From Flavimaricola marinus (GTDB lineage: Bacteria; Pseudomonadota; Alphaproteobacteria; Rhodobacterales; Rhodobacteraceae): DNA of 64,000 nucleotides. Made by a program: the position numbers and the translations under genes. A model generated the notes under the pieces. It ran no database searches. It was given only the letters and a program-made list of their open reading frames with translations, and was not told the origin of the DNA. Location: the NCBI RefSeq assembly GCF_900184895.1, contig NZ_FXZK01000001.1:1359957-1423956 (forward strand). The letters are read 5' to 3'. Position 1 is the stretch's first letter; each line of letters opens with the position of its first letter. Positions 19,126 to 28,554 of this stretch are shown in pieces.

Positions 19126-19467
19126 ATGGGAAAACGAGACGATCTGATCGCGCAATATGCCGACGACCTGCGCAACAAATGCGGTATGGAGCCTGACATG
19201 GACCTGCTGCGCAAAGTAACCATCGGTTGCGGCCCGTCGATCTACGACGCCGATGCCTCGACCGTAGCCGGCAGCCAGAAGTCCGAGCTGGAGACCGTCA
19301 AGAACAATTTCTTGATGAAGAAACTCGGCCTGAAGGACAGCGACGATTTGATGGCTGCGATCGACAGCGTCATCGAGACCTATGGCAAATCCGAGCGCAA
19401 CAAGTATCGTGCGGTCGTCTACTACATGCTGACCAAGCATTTCGGAAAAGAAGCTGTCTACGGCTAA
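19126..19467 (+). CDS. DUF2853 family protein
   Basis: A 113-residue small soluble protein beginning MGKRDDLIAQYADDLRNKCG and ending with a KYRAVVYYMLTKHFGK segment, the pattern of the DUF2853 family found widely in alphaproteobacteria. No catalytic motif or membrane segment is visible and its function is unknown. An AAGGTGG ribosome-site-like sequence precedes the ATG. It is alone on the plus strand, convergent with the DUF1761 gene. Confidence 0.85.
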   Translation: MGKRDDLIAQYADDLRNKCGMEPDMDLLRKVTIGCGPSIYDADASTVAGSQKSELETVKNNFLMKKLGLKDSDDLMAAIDSVIETYGKSERNKYRAVVYYMLTKHFGKEAVYG

Positions 19468-19650
19468 GCCGTTGCCGCTTTTGTGGTCTGCCCGCAGCAG
19501 GGTGGGCCACAACATAATCCATACAGTTTGACTCTATTCCGTCGAGCAATTGGATTGATCTTCGACCCTCATCTCTCGTAGGTAGGTGTTCAGGCTAGGA
19601 TGGCCTCTCAATAGATCAGGTTCGCGTATGGGAGTACGTGGGTGAGTGGA

Positions 19651-19683
19651 TCGGGGAGGTTTCAGGCGACGACGCCTCCCCGA
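19651..19683. terminator. Inverted repeat between convergent genes
   Basis: Nine-base perfect stem TCGGGGAGG/CCTCCCCGA between the stops of the DUF2853 and DUF1761 genes. Neither side has a good T-tract, so it may serve as a weak bidirectional terminator. Confidence 0.4.
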
Positions 19684-19701
19684 ACCCCCTTTATTCGACA
19701 A

Positions 19702-20097
19702 TCAGAACAGCGTCAGAATTGTCCCGATGATCGCACAGCCGATCACGGCGTAGCCGCCGTCGATGATCGTCAGCTTGAATGGCTTCATCCCGTAGGCGTT
19801 GTTGATCATGATCCATGGCGCGATGAAAAACAGCCCGACTCCAAGCCCGGAGGCAAGCCCTTTCCCCACGGTGTCGATCCCGCTCATCTGAAATGTGTGC
19901 CGCATCATTCCGGCCACGAGGATCATGCAGATCGCCGAAAGCACGAAGGGCAGCGGACTGCCGTTTCCCTGCGGTTTCCCGTCGGCCCCGCGGGGTATCC
20001 CCGCCGCCTCCATCCAGGGTTCGGCCAGCGTCATATACCAGACCGCCCCGAATACCCATGATCCCGCCGCTGCGACGAGCACGCTCAATAGTTCCAT
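19702..20097 (-). CDS. DUF1761 family membrane protein
   Basis: A 131-residue integral membrane protein with about four hydrophobic helices, including LLSVLVAAAGSWVFGAVWYM, LPFVLSAICMILVAGM, LASGLGVGLFFIAPWIMIN and YAVIGCAIIGTILTLF. The N-terminal pattern with W-F-x-VWY and the central FxAPW match DUF1761. Its function is unknown. It stands alone between two unrelated units. Confidence 0.85.
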   Translation of the reverse strand: MELLSVLVAAAGSWVFGAVWYMTLAEPWMEAAGIPRGADGKPQGNGSPLPFVLSAICMILVAGMMRHTFQMSGIDTVGKGLASGLGVGLFFIAPWIMINNAYGMKPFKLTIIDGGYAVIGCAIIGTILTLF

Positions 20098-20139
20098 GAT
20101 GTCCCTCCCGGATACCTGTGAGACATTATGCCGCAGAGA

Positions 20140-20559
20140 TCAGGGCTCTGTCATGCCCAATTCGCAGACGACCCGCCATTCGGCATCGGTCACGGGCTGT
20201 ACCGACAGCCGCGAGTTTTTCACCAGCACCATGTCGGCCAGACGAGGCTCTTGTTTGATCTGGTCGAGGCTGACGGGTTTGACCATGGGCCGGACCGCTT
20301 TGATATCGACACAGTCCCAGCGCGGATCGTCGGTGGTGCTGTCGGGATGCGACAGGGCGCAGACCTCGACGATCCCCACGATCTCGAGCCCGGTGCGCGA
20401 GTGATAGAAGAACCCGAGGTCGCCCAACTCCATCGCCCGCATGTTGTTGCGGGCCTGGTAGTTGCGCACTCCGTTCCATTCTTCGCCTGCGTCGCCTTTG
20501 GCGACCTGCGCGTCCCAGCCCCAAACGTCGGGTTCCGATTTGAACAGCCAATAGGCCAA
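20140..20559 (-). CDS. EVE domain-containing protein
   Basis: A 139-residue PUA-like protein beginning MAYWLFKSEPDVWGWD, with RNYQARNNMRAM and GDLGFFYHS typical of EVE domains, which bind modified bases in RNA or DNA. The start is a TTG at 20557-20559, chosen because the family opening falls exactly there and an AGGAGGA ribosome site lies seven bases upstream; an ATG in that gap is out of frame. It follows gpsA by three bases and is probably co-transcribed with tsaD and gpsA. Confidence 0.9.
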   Translation of the reverse strand: MAYWLFKSEPDVWGWDAQVAKGDAGEEWNGVRNYQARNNMRAMELGDLGFFYHSRTGLEIVGIVEVCALSHPDSTTDDPRWDCVDIKAVRPMVKPVSLDQIKQEPRLADMVLVKNSRLSVQPVTDAEWRVVCELGMTEP

Positions 20560-20562
20560 TGG

Positions 20563-21525
20563 TCATTCCTCCTTGAGCGGTCGTGACAGCAGCGATTGCA
20601 AAGCTTCGGCGACAGTTTGATCCCCTTGGACCAGCGCGTTGACCACGGTTGTCACCGGAAGGTCCAGACCGTGTTGCGCACCGAGTTGTGTCATGGCGAG
20701 TGCGGTGGCCGCGCCCTCGACCGTCACTCCGGCGTCAAAGCTCTGCCCTTGTCCGAGTGCCACGCCATAGCGGTAGTTTCGCGACAGGTCGGACGTGCAG
20801 GTCAGCGCCAGATCGCCCAAGCCCGACAACCCCGCCAATGTATCGGCCTCGGCGCCCAATTGCGTGGCGATCCGCACCATTTCCGCAAAACCCCGGGTCA
20901 TGAGCGCGGCCCGCGCGCTTTGACCCAAACCAGCCCCGATGCAGGCTCCGCAGGCGATGGCGATGACGTTCTTGAGGGCTCCACCGAGCTCTGCTCCGGC
21001 GACGTCGGTGGTTCGGTAGAGCCGCAACGTCGGCGTGGTCAGTTGCTCTTGCAGGGTTTCTCCGGCGGCAGAGTCCCGGCAGGCCAGTGTCAATGCGGTC
21101 GGCAGTCCTATGGCAATGTCGTCGGCAAAGCTGGGTCCGGTGAGGATCGCGGCCGTCGCGCTGGACACCCGCTGGGCGATCACGCCGCTGGGGCCTGTCA
21201 GTGTCGCGAGGTCGATCCCTTTGCAGCAGGCGACCAGAGGTTTGCCCGCCAGTGCCGTGGCATGATCCGACAGGAATCCGCCCAGCTTTTGCGCCGGCAC
21301 CGCGAGCAGAACGACCCGGGCGTCGCCAAAGATCGCTGCATCTGCCGTGATCTTGAGCGTGTCGGGCAGGGGTGCCTTTGCAAGTCGTGGCATTCGCCCC
21401 GATTGCCGGGCCTCGGCCATCGCCTCGGGGTCGCGCCCCCAGATCGTTACGTCGCGCCCGGCCCGCGCCAATGTGATGGCCAGAGCCGTGCCGAACGCTC
21501 CTGCTCCTGCGACGGCGATTGTCAT
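20563..21525 (-). CDS. gpsA: Glycerol-3-phosphate dehydrogenase [NAD(P)+]
   Basis: Cytosolic enzyme that makes sn-glycerol-3-phosphate from dihydroxyacetone phosphate for phospholipid synthesis. The 320-residue protein has the N-terminal Rossmann signature [16 protein letters not shown], the substrate motif [15 protein letters not shown] and [12 protein letters not shown]. Its ATG overlaps the tsaD stop by four bases. Length and motifs are complete. Confidence 0.96.
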   Translation of the reverse strand: MTIAVAGAGAFGTALAITLARAGRDVTIWGRDPEAMAEARQSGRMPRLAKAPLPDTLKITADAAIFGDARVVLLAVPAQKLGGFLSDHATALAGKPLVACCKGIDLATLTGPSGVIAQRVSSATAAILTGPSFADDIAIGLPTALTLACRDSAAGETLQEQLTTPTLRLYRTTDVAGAELGGALKNVIAIACGACIGAGLGQSARAALMTRGFAEMVRIATQLGAEADTLAGLSGLGDLALTCTSDLSRNYRYGVALGQGQSFDAGVTVEGAATALAMTQLGAQHGLDLPVTTVVNALVQGDQTVAEALQSLLSRPLKEE

Positions 21526-22616
21526 GCCTTGGCTCCTTTGCGGCCAGACCCGAGGATCGTGGGTGCATGCGTGTCGAGCGGCCAGCGCGGCCGGGCCGAT
21601 AGCGTCAGATCATCGATCAACCCCATCCGCATCCGTTCAATTCCGGCATAGGCGATCATCGCGGCGTTGTCGGTGCAAAGCCGGAGCGGCGGAGCCACGA
21701 AAACAGTGTCTGTTTCAGCGCAAAGCGACTCTAGCCCGGCCCGAATGGCTGTATTCGCGGCGACCCCGCCTGCGACCGCGAATGCGGGCTGGGTTGGCGC
21801 TTCTGCCAGATACAACGCCAACGCCCGGCGCGTCTTCTCGATCAGAATATCGGTCACGGCGTGCTGAAACCCGGCGGCGAGGTCGGCCCGATCCTGAGAG
21901 GGCAGGCCCCCATGTTCGGCCACGACCGCGTCACGAGCCCGCAGTAGTGCCGTTTTCAGCCCCGAAAAGGACATGTCGCAGCCGGGTCTGTCGAGGAGTG
22001 GCCGGGGCAGGGGATAGCGTTTGGCGTTCCCTTCAGTGGCCAACCGTTCGACAGAAGGCCCACCGGGCTGAGGCAGACCCAAGAGCCGTGCAGTCTTGTC
22101 AAAGGCCTCGCCCGGCGCATCGTCGATCGTCCCTCCGATCCGGCGGAACTCATCCGGTCCGTCCACGATCAGGAACTGGCAATGCCCACCAGAGACGAGC
22201 AACATCAGGTAGGGAAACGCCAACCCATCCGTCAGCCGCGGCGTCAGCGCATGTCCGGCCAGATGGTTCACACCGATCAGGGGAAGGCCGGTCGCAGCCG
22301 CCAGCCCCTTGGCGCACATGACACCGGAGAGCACGCCGCCGATTAGGCCCGGCCCGGCCGTCACCGCGATCCCGTCCAGATCGCGCAACCGCAGGCCGGA
22401 CTCCGCCAGCGCAGCCTCGACGCAATGGTCGATCCGCTCGGCATGAGCGCGTGCCGCAATTTCGGGAACCACCCCGCCAAAGGGCGCGTGCAAGCTGGTC
22501 TGCCCTTCGACGATACTGGACAGAATGACTGCTCCATCCGGTCCCGCACGCACGACGGCGGCGGCGGTGTCGTCGCAGCTTGATTCTAGACCGAGTAAGG
22601 TGAGCGTCTGTGACAT
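21522..22616 (-). CDS. tsaD: tRNA N6-adenosine threonylcarbamoyltransferase TsaD
   Basis: Catalytic subunit for t6A37 synthesis in ANN-decoding tRNAs. The 364-residue ASKHA-fold protein has the opening [15 protein letters not shown], the metal-binding HxxxH in VNHLAGHAL, and [11 protein letters not shown] and [11 protein letters not shown] further on. The ATG at 22614-22616 gives normal length. It heads the tsaD-gpsA-EVE operon and is divergent from hemD. Its functional partner TsaE is also in this window. Confidence 0.96.
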   Translation of the reverse strand: MSQTLTLLGLESSCDDTAAAVVRAGPDGAVILSSIVEGQTSLHAPFGGVVPEIAARAHAERIDHCVEAALAESGLRLRDLDGIAVTAGPGLIGGVLSGVMCAKGLAAATGLPLIGVNHLAGHALTPRLTDGLAFPYLMLLVSGGHCQFLIVDGPDEFRRIGGTIDDAPGEAFDKTARLLGLPQPGGPSVERLATEGNAKRYPLPRPLLDRPGCDMSFSGLKTALLRARDAVVAEHGGLPSQDRADLAAGFQHAVTDILIEKTRRALALYLAEAPTQPAFAVAGGVAANTAIRAGLESLCAETDTVFVAPPLRLCTDNAAMIAYAGIERMRMGLIDDLTLSARPRWPLDTHAPTILGSGRKGAKA

Positions 22617-22698
22617 GTCGGTTCCGGTTGCGTGTCGGTGCCGATGAGGTAACACTCGCCAGTGGTCCGAACAATGGCAGGAGCACTACGCCATCCAC

Positions 22699-23424
22699 AT
22701 GCAACAGCCAAACGCGACCCTCCTGATCACCCGGCCAGAACCTTCGGGTGCGGATTTCGTGTTGCAGGTGATCAGTGCGCTAGGCCATCCGGTTCCGACC
22801 ATACTTTCTCCGTTGATCGCCATAGAGCCGGTCGATCCGACCATCGAGGTGATGCCCGCTGGCTTGATCCTGACCTCTGCACACGGTGTTGATGCCGCCC
22901 GCCGCGCGGGCCTGCCCAAGGGTATGACCGCATGGTGTGTCGGCGACAGAACGGCAGAGGCGGCAAGGGTTGCCGGATTCGATCCGATCTCGGCCAAGGG
23001 CGATTCGTCAGCGCTTATCCGGATGATTTTGGACCGCCGTCCCGAGGGCCCCCTGCTGCATTTACATGGTGCCCATAAAACCGGCGATGTCGTCGAGGGT
23101 CTGACCGCGGCGGGTGTATCTTGCTACGGTCGCGTCGGATATCGTCAGGCCTCGGTGCCATTGACCCAACAGGCTCGTTTTGCGCTTTCCGCCGACAAAC
23201 CGCTTGTTTTGCCGCTGTTTTCGCCAAGAACAGTGTCTATTCTTGCCGAGCAGGGTCCGTTCGATGCACCTCTGACAGTGGTCGCGATCAGTGAGGCGGT
23301 CGCGAATGCAGCCGAAATACTGAGGCCCGTCCGCCTTGTTCTGGCTGAGCAGCCCAACGGCGAAGCGATGTGTCATGCCACCCGCGACGCAATTGACGCA
23401 ATTTCATTAGCCAGCGGTCCTTGA
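22699..23424 (+). CDS. hemD: Uroporphyrinogen-III synthase
   Basis: A 241-residue cyclase that converts hydroxymethylbilane to uroporphyrinogen III in tetrapyrrole synthesis. The opening LLITRPEPSG, the LILTSAHGV segment and the FSPRTV motif in the second domain fit this poorly conserved family. It is followed by the mitofilin-like and HemY genes, the usual alphaproteobacterial order. No hemC gene is present between tsaD and hemD in this window. Confidence 0.88.
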   Translation: MQQPNATLLITRPEPSGADFVLQVISALGHPVPTILSPLIAIEPVDPTIEVMPAGLILTSAHGVDAARRAGLPKGMTAWCVGDRTAEAARVAGFDPISAKGDSSALIRMILDRRPEGPLLHLHGAHKTGDVVEGLTAAGVSCYGRVGYRQASVPLTQQARFALSADKPLVLPLFSPRTVSILAEQGPFDAPLTVVAISEAVANAAEILRPVRLVLAEQPNGEAMCHATRDAIDAISLASGP

Positions 23425-23495
23425 GAGCACCGGGCGGGCGGGCTAGGTTGCAGAGTGTCCGGCAAAACAGGGCACCGCGTCCGAAGGGGGATCAC

Positions 23496-24902
23496 GTGGC
23501 ACGCAAGACCAAGACGACCGCCAATAATTCTGGCCCCAAGGGCCCCGTCGTTGACGAGGAAACGGTTGAAGACGCCATCGAGGTGACCGATGAGTCCGCG
23601 CCCTCCAAATCGCCGGACGAGGCACCAGCCGATGCCGACGTGACCGACCAGGCCGCACCTGAACTTGCCGACGATCCCGCCAAAGACGAGGCCGCCGTCG
23701 AAGAAGAGGTGGTAGCACCCTCGGACGAAGGTGAAACGGCGGCCGAAGAGCCGACTGAACCCAGTGATGTCGAAGAGGTTGCGGAAGTTTTGTCGGCACC
23801 CGACGAGGACGTAACAGACCCGTCGCCGGAGGCACCCTCCTCCGACGAGCCGTCGTCTACTCGCGAGCCGGTACCTACCCCTCCAGCCCCGATACCGACA
23901 CCCGAAGTGACGGTGCAGAAAGTCGGCTTTGTGCCGCTCGTGCTCGGTGGTATCGTTGCCGCCGCGCTGGGATTTGGTGCTGCGTGGTTCTATTTCGGCC
24001 AGCAAGGGTCAATTCTGGCGGATCGCATCGCGGACCAGTCGAACAAGATCGCCGAGCTTGAATCCCAAATTGCCGCGATCCCGACGGATGTGACCGACCT
24101 CGGGCCGCTGGAAACCGGGCTAGGCGAGGCCAATGCCTCGGTTTCTGCCCTGACGACACGGCTTGACGAAGTCGGCGGTGGCCTCGCGTCTCTGGACGAA
24201 CGCCTGACGGCCGTTGAGCGCGCCCCGACCGAGGATGGCACGCTGGCGGAAACGGCGATTGCATCATGGGAGCGCGAGCTCGATACGATCCGCGCGGAGA
24301 TTGCCGCCCAGCAGGACCGTTTGCAGGAAATCGCCACCAATGCGCAGGCCGATCTGGAAGCGTCACGCGCCGCGGCGCAAGAGGTGGAGCAGAATGCCGC
24401 CGAGGCTGCCGAACAGGCCGTCGTGCGTGCCGCTTTGGCCCGGGTTCAGGTCGCATTGGATTCCGGCACGCCGTTTGACGCGGCTCTTTCCGATCTGACC
24501 GAGGCAGGAACCGAAGCCCCCGCCGCTCTCTCTGATGTCGCCGCAACGGGTGTCCCGACGATCTCCGATCTCAAGGACACGTTCCCTGCGGCTGCCCGTG
24601 CTGCGCTTGCCGCTGCGCGTTCATCCGGCGAGGCGGACCGCGACATCAATCCCGTGACCGCATTCCTGCGCAATCAGTTCGATGTGCGCAGCGTGGCCCC
24701 GCGCGACGGCGACGACCCCGATGCGATCCTGTCGCGGGCAGGTGCGGCGCTGACCGAGAACCGACTGACCGACGCAATGGCCGAAATCGAGAGCCTTCCG
24801 GAGGTCTCTCGGGTCGAGATGGCCGACTGGATCGGCCAGGCCGAGGCACGCATGGCCGCGATGGCGGCTGTCGAATCCCTTGATCAATCAATGAACAACT
24901 GA
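23496..24902 (+). CDS. Mitofilin-like inner membrane protein
   Basis: A 468-residue protein related to mitochondrial Mic60/mitofilin, which shapes inner-membrane folds. An acidic, low-complexity cytoplasmic N-terminus (about 140 residues rich in E, D, P) precedes one membrane helix (PLVLGGIVAAALGFGAAWFYF), then a long coiled coil of heptads and an alanine-rich C-terminal mitofilin-type domain. The GTG at 23496 with a GAAGGGGG site gives MARKTKTT; the open frame upstream has no good start. It lies between hemD and hemY, the conserved location of alphaproteobacterial Mic60. Confidence 0.82.
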   Translation: MARKTKTTANNSGPKGPVVDEETVEDAIEVTDESAPSKSPDEAPADADVTDQAAPELADDPAKDEAAVEEEVVAPSDEGETAAEEPTEPSDVEEVAEVLSAPDEDVTDPSPEAPSSDEPSSTREPVPTPPAPIPTPEVTVQKVGFVPLVLGGIVAAALGFGAAWFYFGQQGSILADRIADQSNKIAELESQIAAIPTDVTDLGPLETGLGEANASVSALTTRLDEVGGGLASLDERLTAVERAPTEDGTLAETAIASWERELDTIRAEIAAQQDRLQEIATNAQADLEASRAAAQEVEQNAAEAAEQAVVRAALARVQVALDSGTPFDAALSDLTEAGTEAPAALSDVAATGVPTISDLKDTFPAAARAALAAARSSGEADRDINPVTAFLRNQFDVRSVAPRDGDDPDAILSRAGAALTENRLTDAMAEIESLPEVSRVEMADWIGQAEARMAAMAAVESLDQSMNN

Positions 24903-24916
24903 AGGCGCCCCCAAAG

Positions 24917-26380
24917 ATGCTCTGGTCCCTGATCAAAATCCTGGCCTTCGTTGCCGTTGTCACAGCTGCCACGTTCGGCGCCGCCCGCCTGATGGAAGTC
25001 TCTGGTGGGGCCGAAATCACTGTCGCGGGCATTGAGTTGACGCTCAGTCCGCTGGAATTGACCATCGGCTTTATCGTGCTGGTGTTTCTCGTCTGGCTGA
25101 CGCTCAAGCTCGTCGGCCTGCTCATTGCGGTGCTGCGGTTTATCAACGGAGATGAAACGGCGGTGTCTCGCTATTTCACCCGCAACCGCGAGCGCAAGGG
25201 GTTCGAGGCGCTGTCCGAGGGCATGATGGCGCTCGCCTCCGGTGAAGGCGACGTGGCGATGATCAAGGCCAAGAAGGCGGACAAGTATCTTGATCGCCCA
25301 GACCTGACGAACCTTCTGACGGCGCAGGCGGCAGAACTGGCCGGTGACCGCAAAAAGGCCGAGGCCACCTACAAGCTGTTGTTGCAGGATCAGAAAACCC
25401 GGTTCGTCGGGGTTCGCGGCATCATGAAGCAACGTCTGGAGGATGGTGATACCGAGACGGCGCTGAAGCTCGCCCGCAAGGCGTTCGAGATCAAGCCCGG
25501 CCACGCCGAAACTCAGGACCTGCTCTTGAGGTTGCAGGCCGAGAGCCACGATTGGGCGGGTGCCCGTCTGACCTTGGGCCAGAAGCTCAAGACCGGCACC
25601 CTGCCGCGTGAAGTCCACAAGCGCCGCGATGCGGTTCTAGCCCTGTCCGAGGCCAAGGATGTGCTCAGCGACAAGAGCAGCATCGAAGTGCGTGAGGCCG
25701 CGATCGAGGCGAACCGCATGTCGCCCGATTTGATCCCGGCTGCTGCGATGGCCGCCCGTGGCTATATCGAACAAGGCAATGCCCGCTATGCCACCCGCGT
25801 CCTAAAGAAGGCGTGGGATGTGCAGCCGCATCCCGATCTGGCCGCCGCATTCGCGGAAATCGCTCCCAACGAGGACCCGAAGGCCCGGTTGAAGCGCTTT
25901 GCCGCGCTGACCCGTCTGAAGCCCGAACATCCGGAAACCAAGATGTTGCTGGCTGAGCTACAGATCGCGGCGGAGGATTTCCCGGCGGCGAAACGTGCTT
26001 TGGGCAATCTGGTGGAGACAGACCCGACGGCGCGCAACCTGACGCTGATGGCGGCCATCGAGCGTGGTCAGGGTGCGGATGATACTGTCGTTCGCGGCTG
26101 GCTGACCCGGGCGTTGACCGCACCGCGCGGCCCGCAATGGGTCTGCGACAACTGCCAGCATATCCACGCCAACTGGGCCCCGGTCTGCACCAATTGCCAC
26201 GGCTTTGACACGCTCAGCTGGCGGACGCCGCCGGCAGGTGAAGTGGCCATGCCCGGAGGCACGGAGATGCTGCCTCTGATCGTTGGCCCGTCGAATGACG
26301 AAACGCCCGAGGCCGAAGCGGAAGACGCCGTTTCCACGGGCGGCGACGCTGCCGACACGACCGAAGAACCGGCGAAGTAG
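24917..26380 (+). CDS. hemY: HemY-domain TPR membrane protein
   Basis: A 487-residue protein with two N-terminal membrane helices (LIKILAFVAVVTAATFGAA and LELTIGFIVLVFLVWLTLKL), tetratricopeptide-type repeats around residues 100-380, and a zinc-ribbon-like tail with two CxxC pairs (VCDNCQ, VCTNCHG). This is the heme-biosynthesis-associated HemY family of proteobacteria, whose biochemical role is not settled and which is not the protoporphyrinogen oxidase of the same name. It follows the mitofilin gene by 14 bases. Confidence 0.88.
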   Translation: MLWSLIKILAFVAVVTAATFGAARLMEVSGGAEITVAGIELTLSPLELTIGFIVLVFLVWLTLKLVGLLIAVLRFINGDETAVSRYFTRNRERKGFEALSEGMMALASGEGDVAMIKAKKADKYLDRPDLTNLLTAQAAELAGDRKKAEATYKLLLQDQKTRFVGVRGIMKQRLEDGDTETALKLARKAFEIKPGHAETQDLLLRLQAESHDWAGARLTLGQKLKTGTLPREVHKRRDAVLALSEAKDVLSDKSSIEVREAAIEANRMSPDLIPAAAMAARGYIEQGNARYATRVLKKAWDVQPHPDLAAAFAEIAPNEDPKARLKRFAALTRLKPEHPETKMLLAELQIAAEDFPAAKRALGNLVETDPTARNLTLMAAIERGQGADDTVVRGWLTRALTAPRGPQWVCDNCQHIHANWAPVCTNCHGFDTLSWRTPPAGEVAMPGGTEMLPLIVGPSNDETPEAEAEDAVSTGGDAADTTEEPAK

Positions 26381-26388
26381 GCTCGCCC

Positions 26389-27300
26389 ATGCTGCGTGCG
26401 GTGGTAAAGGGCGCCGGGATCGTCATGGCTTGTGTCTTGGCGATCCTAGGTATCCTGATGATGTCCTTTTCAGGCGTCTCGGCGCTACCGGCCCGGATCG
26501 ACGGCACCCTGCGCGTGGCGACGCACAATGTGCATTACATCATCCTGAACAGGGCCGAAGGGGCCTGGTCCGTCGCGGACTGGGAGCGTCGCAAGGATGC
26601 GCTGGACGCCGCCTTCAAGGTGATGAATGCGGACCTCGTCGCCTTTCAGGAGATGGAGAGCTTTGCCGGCCGCGACGACAGCAATCTCAATTTGACGCTC
26701 GAATGGCTGCTGTCGCAAAACCCCGGCTATGCCGCCGCCGCCGTCGGCGACTTTCGGGAGTTTCCCTCCACCCAGCCGATCCTGTTTCGCCGCGACCGGT
26801 TGGAGCTGCTCGATCAGGGGTGGTTCTTCTTTTCCGACACGCCGGATGTGATCTATTCCCGTACGTTCAACGGATCCTATCCGGCCTTTGCCTCGTGGGC
26901 GGAGTTTCGGGATCGGTCCAATGGCGAAGTCTTTCGTGTCTACAACGTCCACTTTGAATACAGCAGCCGGTCCAACCGCTTGCTGTCCGCCGCCTTGGTC
27001 AGAGATCGGATGCTGCCGTTTACACAAGCTGGCGGCACGGCCTTTCTCTTGGGCGACCTCAACGCTTGGCATGGTTCGGCGACCATGCAGCGACTGGAAG
27101 CCGCCGGCGTCAGCTTTGCTCCGGTTGAAGGCGCGACCTATCACCTGAACCGTGGGGTCAATCTGTTTGGCGCCATCGATCATATCGGCGCAACTCCCGG
27201 CGTGCGTCTGGCTGCCGATCCGGTGGTTCTGCGCTATCGCTTCGACGGAGAGTGGCCGTCGGATCATTATCCGGTGCTTGCGGACTACTGGATGGACTAG
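26389..27300 (+). CDS. Endonuclease/exonuclease/phosphatase family protein
   Basis: A 303-residue protein of the EEP (DNase I/synaptojanin) fold. After a hydrophobic N-terminus (GIVMACVLAILGILMMSFSG), likely an anchor or signal, it has VATHNVHYI, FQEME, YNVHFEY, LLGDLNAWHG and IDHI...SDHYPV in canonical order, which supply the metal ligands and catalytic histidines. The substrate could be a phosphodiester lipid or nucleic acid. It lies eight bases after hemY, probably in the same transcript, and is the last core gene before tRNA-Thr. Confidence 0.88.
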   Translation: MLRAVVKGAGIVMACVLAILGILMMSFSGVSALPARIDGTLRVATHNVHYIILNRAEGAWSVADWERRKDALDAAFKVMNADLVAFQEMESFAGRDDSNLNLTLEWLLSQNPGYAAAAVGDFREFPSTQPILFRRDRLELLDQGWFFFSDTPDVIYSRTFNGSYPAFASWAEFRDRSNGEVFRVYNVHFEYSSRSNRLLSAALVRDRMLPFTQAGGTAFLLGDLNAWHGSATMQRLEAAGVSFAPVEGATYHLNRGVNLFGAIDHIGATPGVRLAADPVVLRYRFDGEWPSDHYPVLADYWMD

Positions 27301-27389
27301 GCTCTGCGTCGGTTTTTGCCACTGGGGACTTGCAAAGCGATCAGGATCAATGCAAATGGAGCCGATTGCACGCCCAACCGGGTTGGCAG

Positions 27390-27465
27390 GCCGCTGTAGC
27401 TCAGCTGGTAGAGCACGTCATTCGTAATGATGGGGTCGGGGGTTCGAGTCCCTTCAGCGGCACCA
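27390..27465 (+). tRNA. tRNA-Thr (anticodon CGU)
   Basis: A 76-base cloverleaf with the CCA tail encoded. Acceptor GCCGCTG pairs with CAGCGGC; the D-arm GCTC/GAGC, the anticodon stem CGTCA/TGATG around loop TTCGTAA (anticodon CGT in DNA), and the T-loop TTCGAGT are all present. The last 46 bases double as the integration site of the island that follows. Confidence 0.96.
27420..27465 (+). repeat. attL-side copy of the attachment site
   Basis: A 46-base segment from the anticodon loop to the CCA end of tRNA-Thr, repeated without mismatch at 58358-58403. Duplication of a tRNA 3' end is the mark of tyrosine-integrase-mediated insertion. The bases flanking the repeat differ on both sides, so its limits are exact. 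Confidence 0.93.
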
Positions 27466-27479
27466 CTTCTAGTTCGGAA

Positions 27480-28550
27480 CTACATCGCGGCTTCTTTGAT
27501 GAAGGTGTGCGTTCGTTCTCGAAGCTCATCCGTTCCCAAAGCTTCAATGAGCAAAGAAACTACTTCTGCTTTCAAGTGGCCAATACCAGGCAGCGTTTCG
27601 GTGCCGCAGATCGCCCGGTATCGATTCAGCCCCTCTGCGACTTGTTCTGGAGCGTCTAGATCGTAGCCCAAGCCTCGAAGAACCCCACCGATCTCGGTCA
27701 CCCAACCGGAGAATTCTGCTCTTAGACTCTGCTCCAAGCGTAACTCTATTCTAAAAACGCGGTTCCAGTTTTCGGTCTGCGGCGTCGCTGGCTCTAACTG
27801 CAAACTCCAGACGGGCACTCCGGCAGGGCTACCGACAATGACACTCCCCGCCAGCGAAATCTCTGTCGTGACATCGCCATAAGGGTCATAGCATGGCAAC
27901 CGATTGCCGTGTTCATCGTGCAAAATGTCCTCGGCTAATTTGTAGGACGAGTTGCATCGGTCACCCATCGGAGTGAGGTTCCTTAGATTAACTCCACAGA
28001 ACGGATATCGGGATATTGCAAGATAGTGATCGAGGTCAGGCCTAGGAATGTCGGGGTGGTGCGGTTCTAGTCTCTCCATGCCGCAAAATGGGCAACATTT
28101 TTTTGAGAGGTGGTCGTAGGCAATTGCGTAATGAAGATCGCGAACCGAGGATTCGGCCCCATGAGACTTTATCCTTGATAGTGCGCCAAAGCTGAATTCG
28201 AAAAGCCTTCTTGATAGAGCGTGAACCCCAGGCAATGTGTCGTTACACACAAAACACTCTGTTTCACCGTCAAATATGTCTGGTATTCTATTCTGTGTCT
28301 CGATTGCATTACGAACTGCACTTCTCTCTTCTGCGTTCAAATTTGCCAGTGCGTCAGCAAGCGTGTTGAACCGATCGACGATGCCTGTAAACCGGCCAAT
28401 AATTTCTCGATAATCCTCTTCTACATCAGCAGGAAATACAGCAGATTCCTCGCCTGCGTCGAGTTGCGCTAATCGCGACAGTATAGCTTCGGTTAGGCAG
28501 GCGCTGAGCCAATTCTCTTCGGTTGCCTCAATCGGATACGTTGCCAGCAT
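27480..28550 (-). CDS. HNH endonuclease, PtuB-like
   Basis: A 356-residue protein with a central HNH nuclease. The metal finger includes LDHYL (Asp-His at about 174-175), RNLTPMGDRCNSSYK (Asn at 191 and 200) and zinc-type cysteines in CFVC (99-102) and CPFC (153-156). This arrangement resembles the HNH partner of Septu-type defence ATPases and retron Ec78-type effectors. It is the last gene of a six-gene operon, four bases after the ATPase stop, and ends 14 bases from the tRNA att site. Activity against phage nucleic acid or tRNA is inference. Confidence 0.75.
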   Translation of the reverse strand: MLATYPIEATEENWLSACLTEAILSRLAQLDAGEESAVFPADVEEDYREIIGRFTGIVDRFNTLADALANLNAEERSAVRNAIETQNRIPDIFDGETECFVCNDTLPGVHALSRRLFEFSFGALSRIKSHGAESSVRDLHYAIAYDHLSKKCCPFCGMERLEPHHPDIPRPDLDHYLAISRYPFCGVNLRNLTPMGDRCNSSYKLAEDILHDEHGNRLPCYDPYGDVTTEISLAGSVIVGSPAGVPVWSLQLEPATPQTENWNRVFRIELRLEQSLRAEFSGWVTEIGGVLRGLGYDLDAPEQVAEGLNRYRAICGTETLPGIGHLKAEVVSLLIEALGTDELRERTHTFIKEAAM

Positions 28551-28554
28551 GTTA

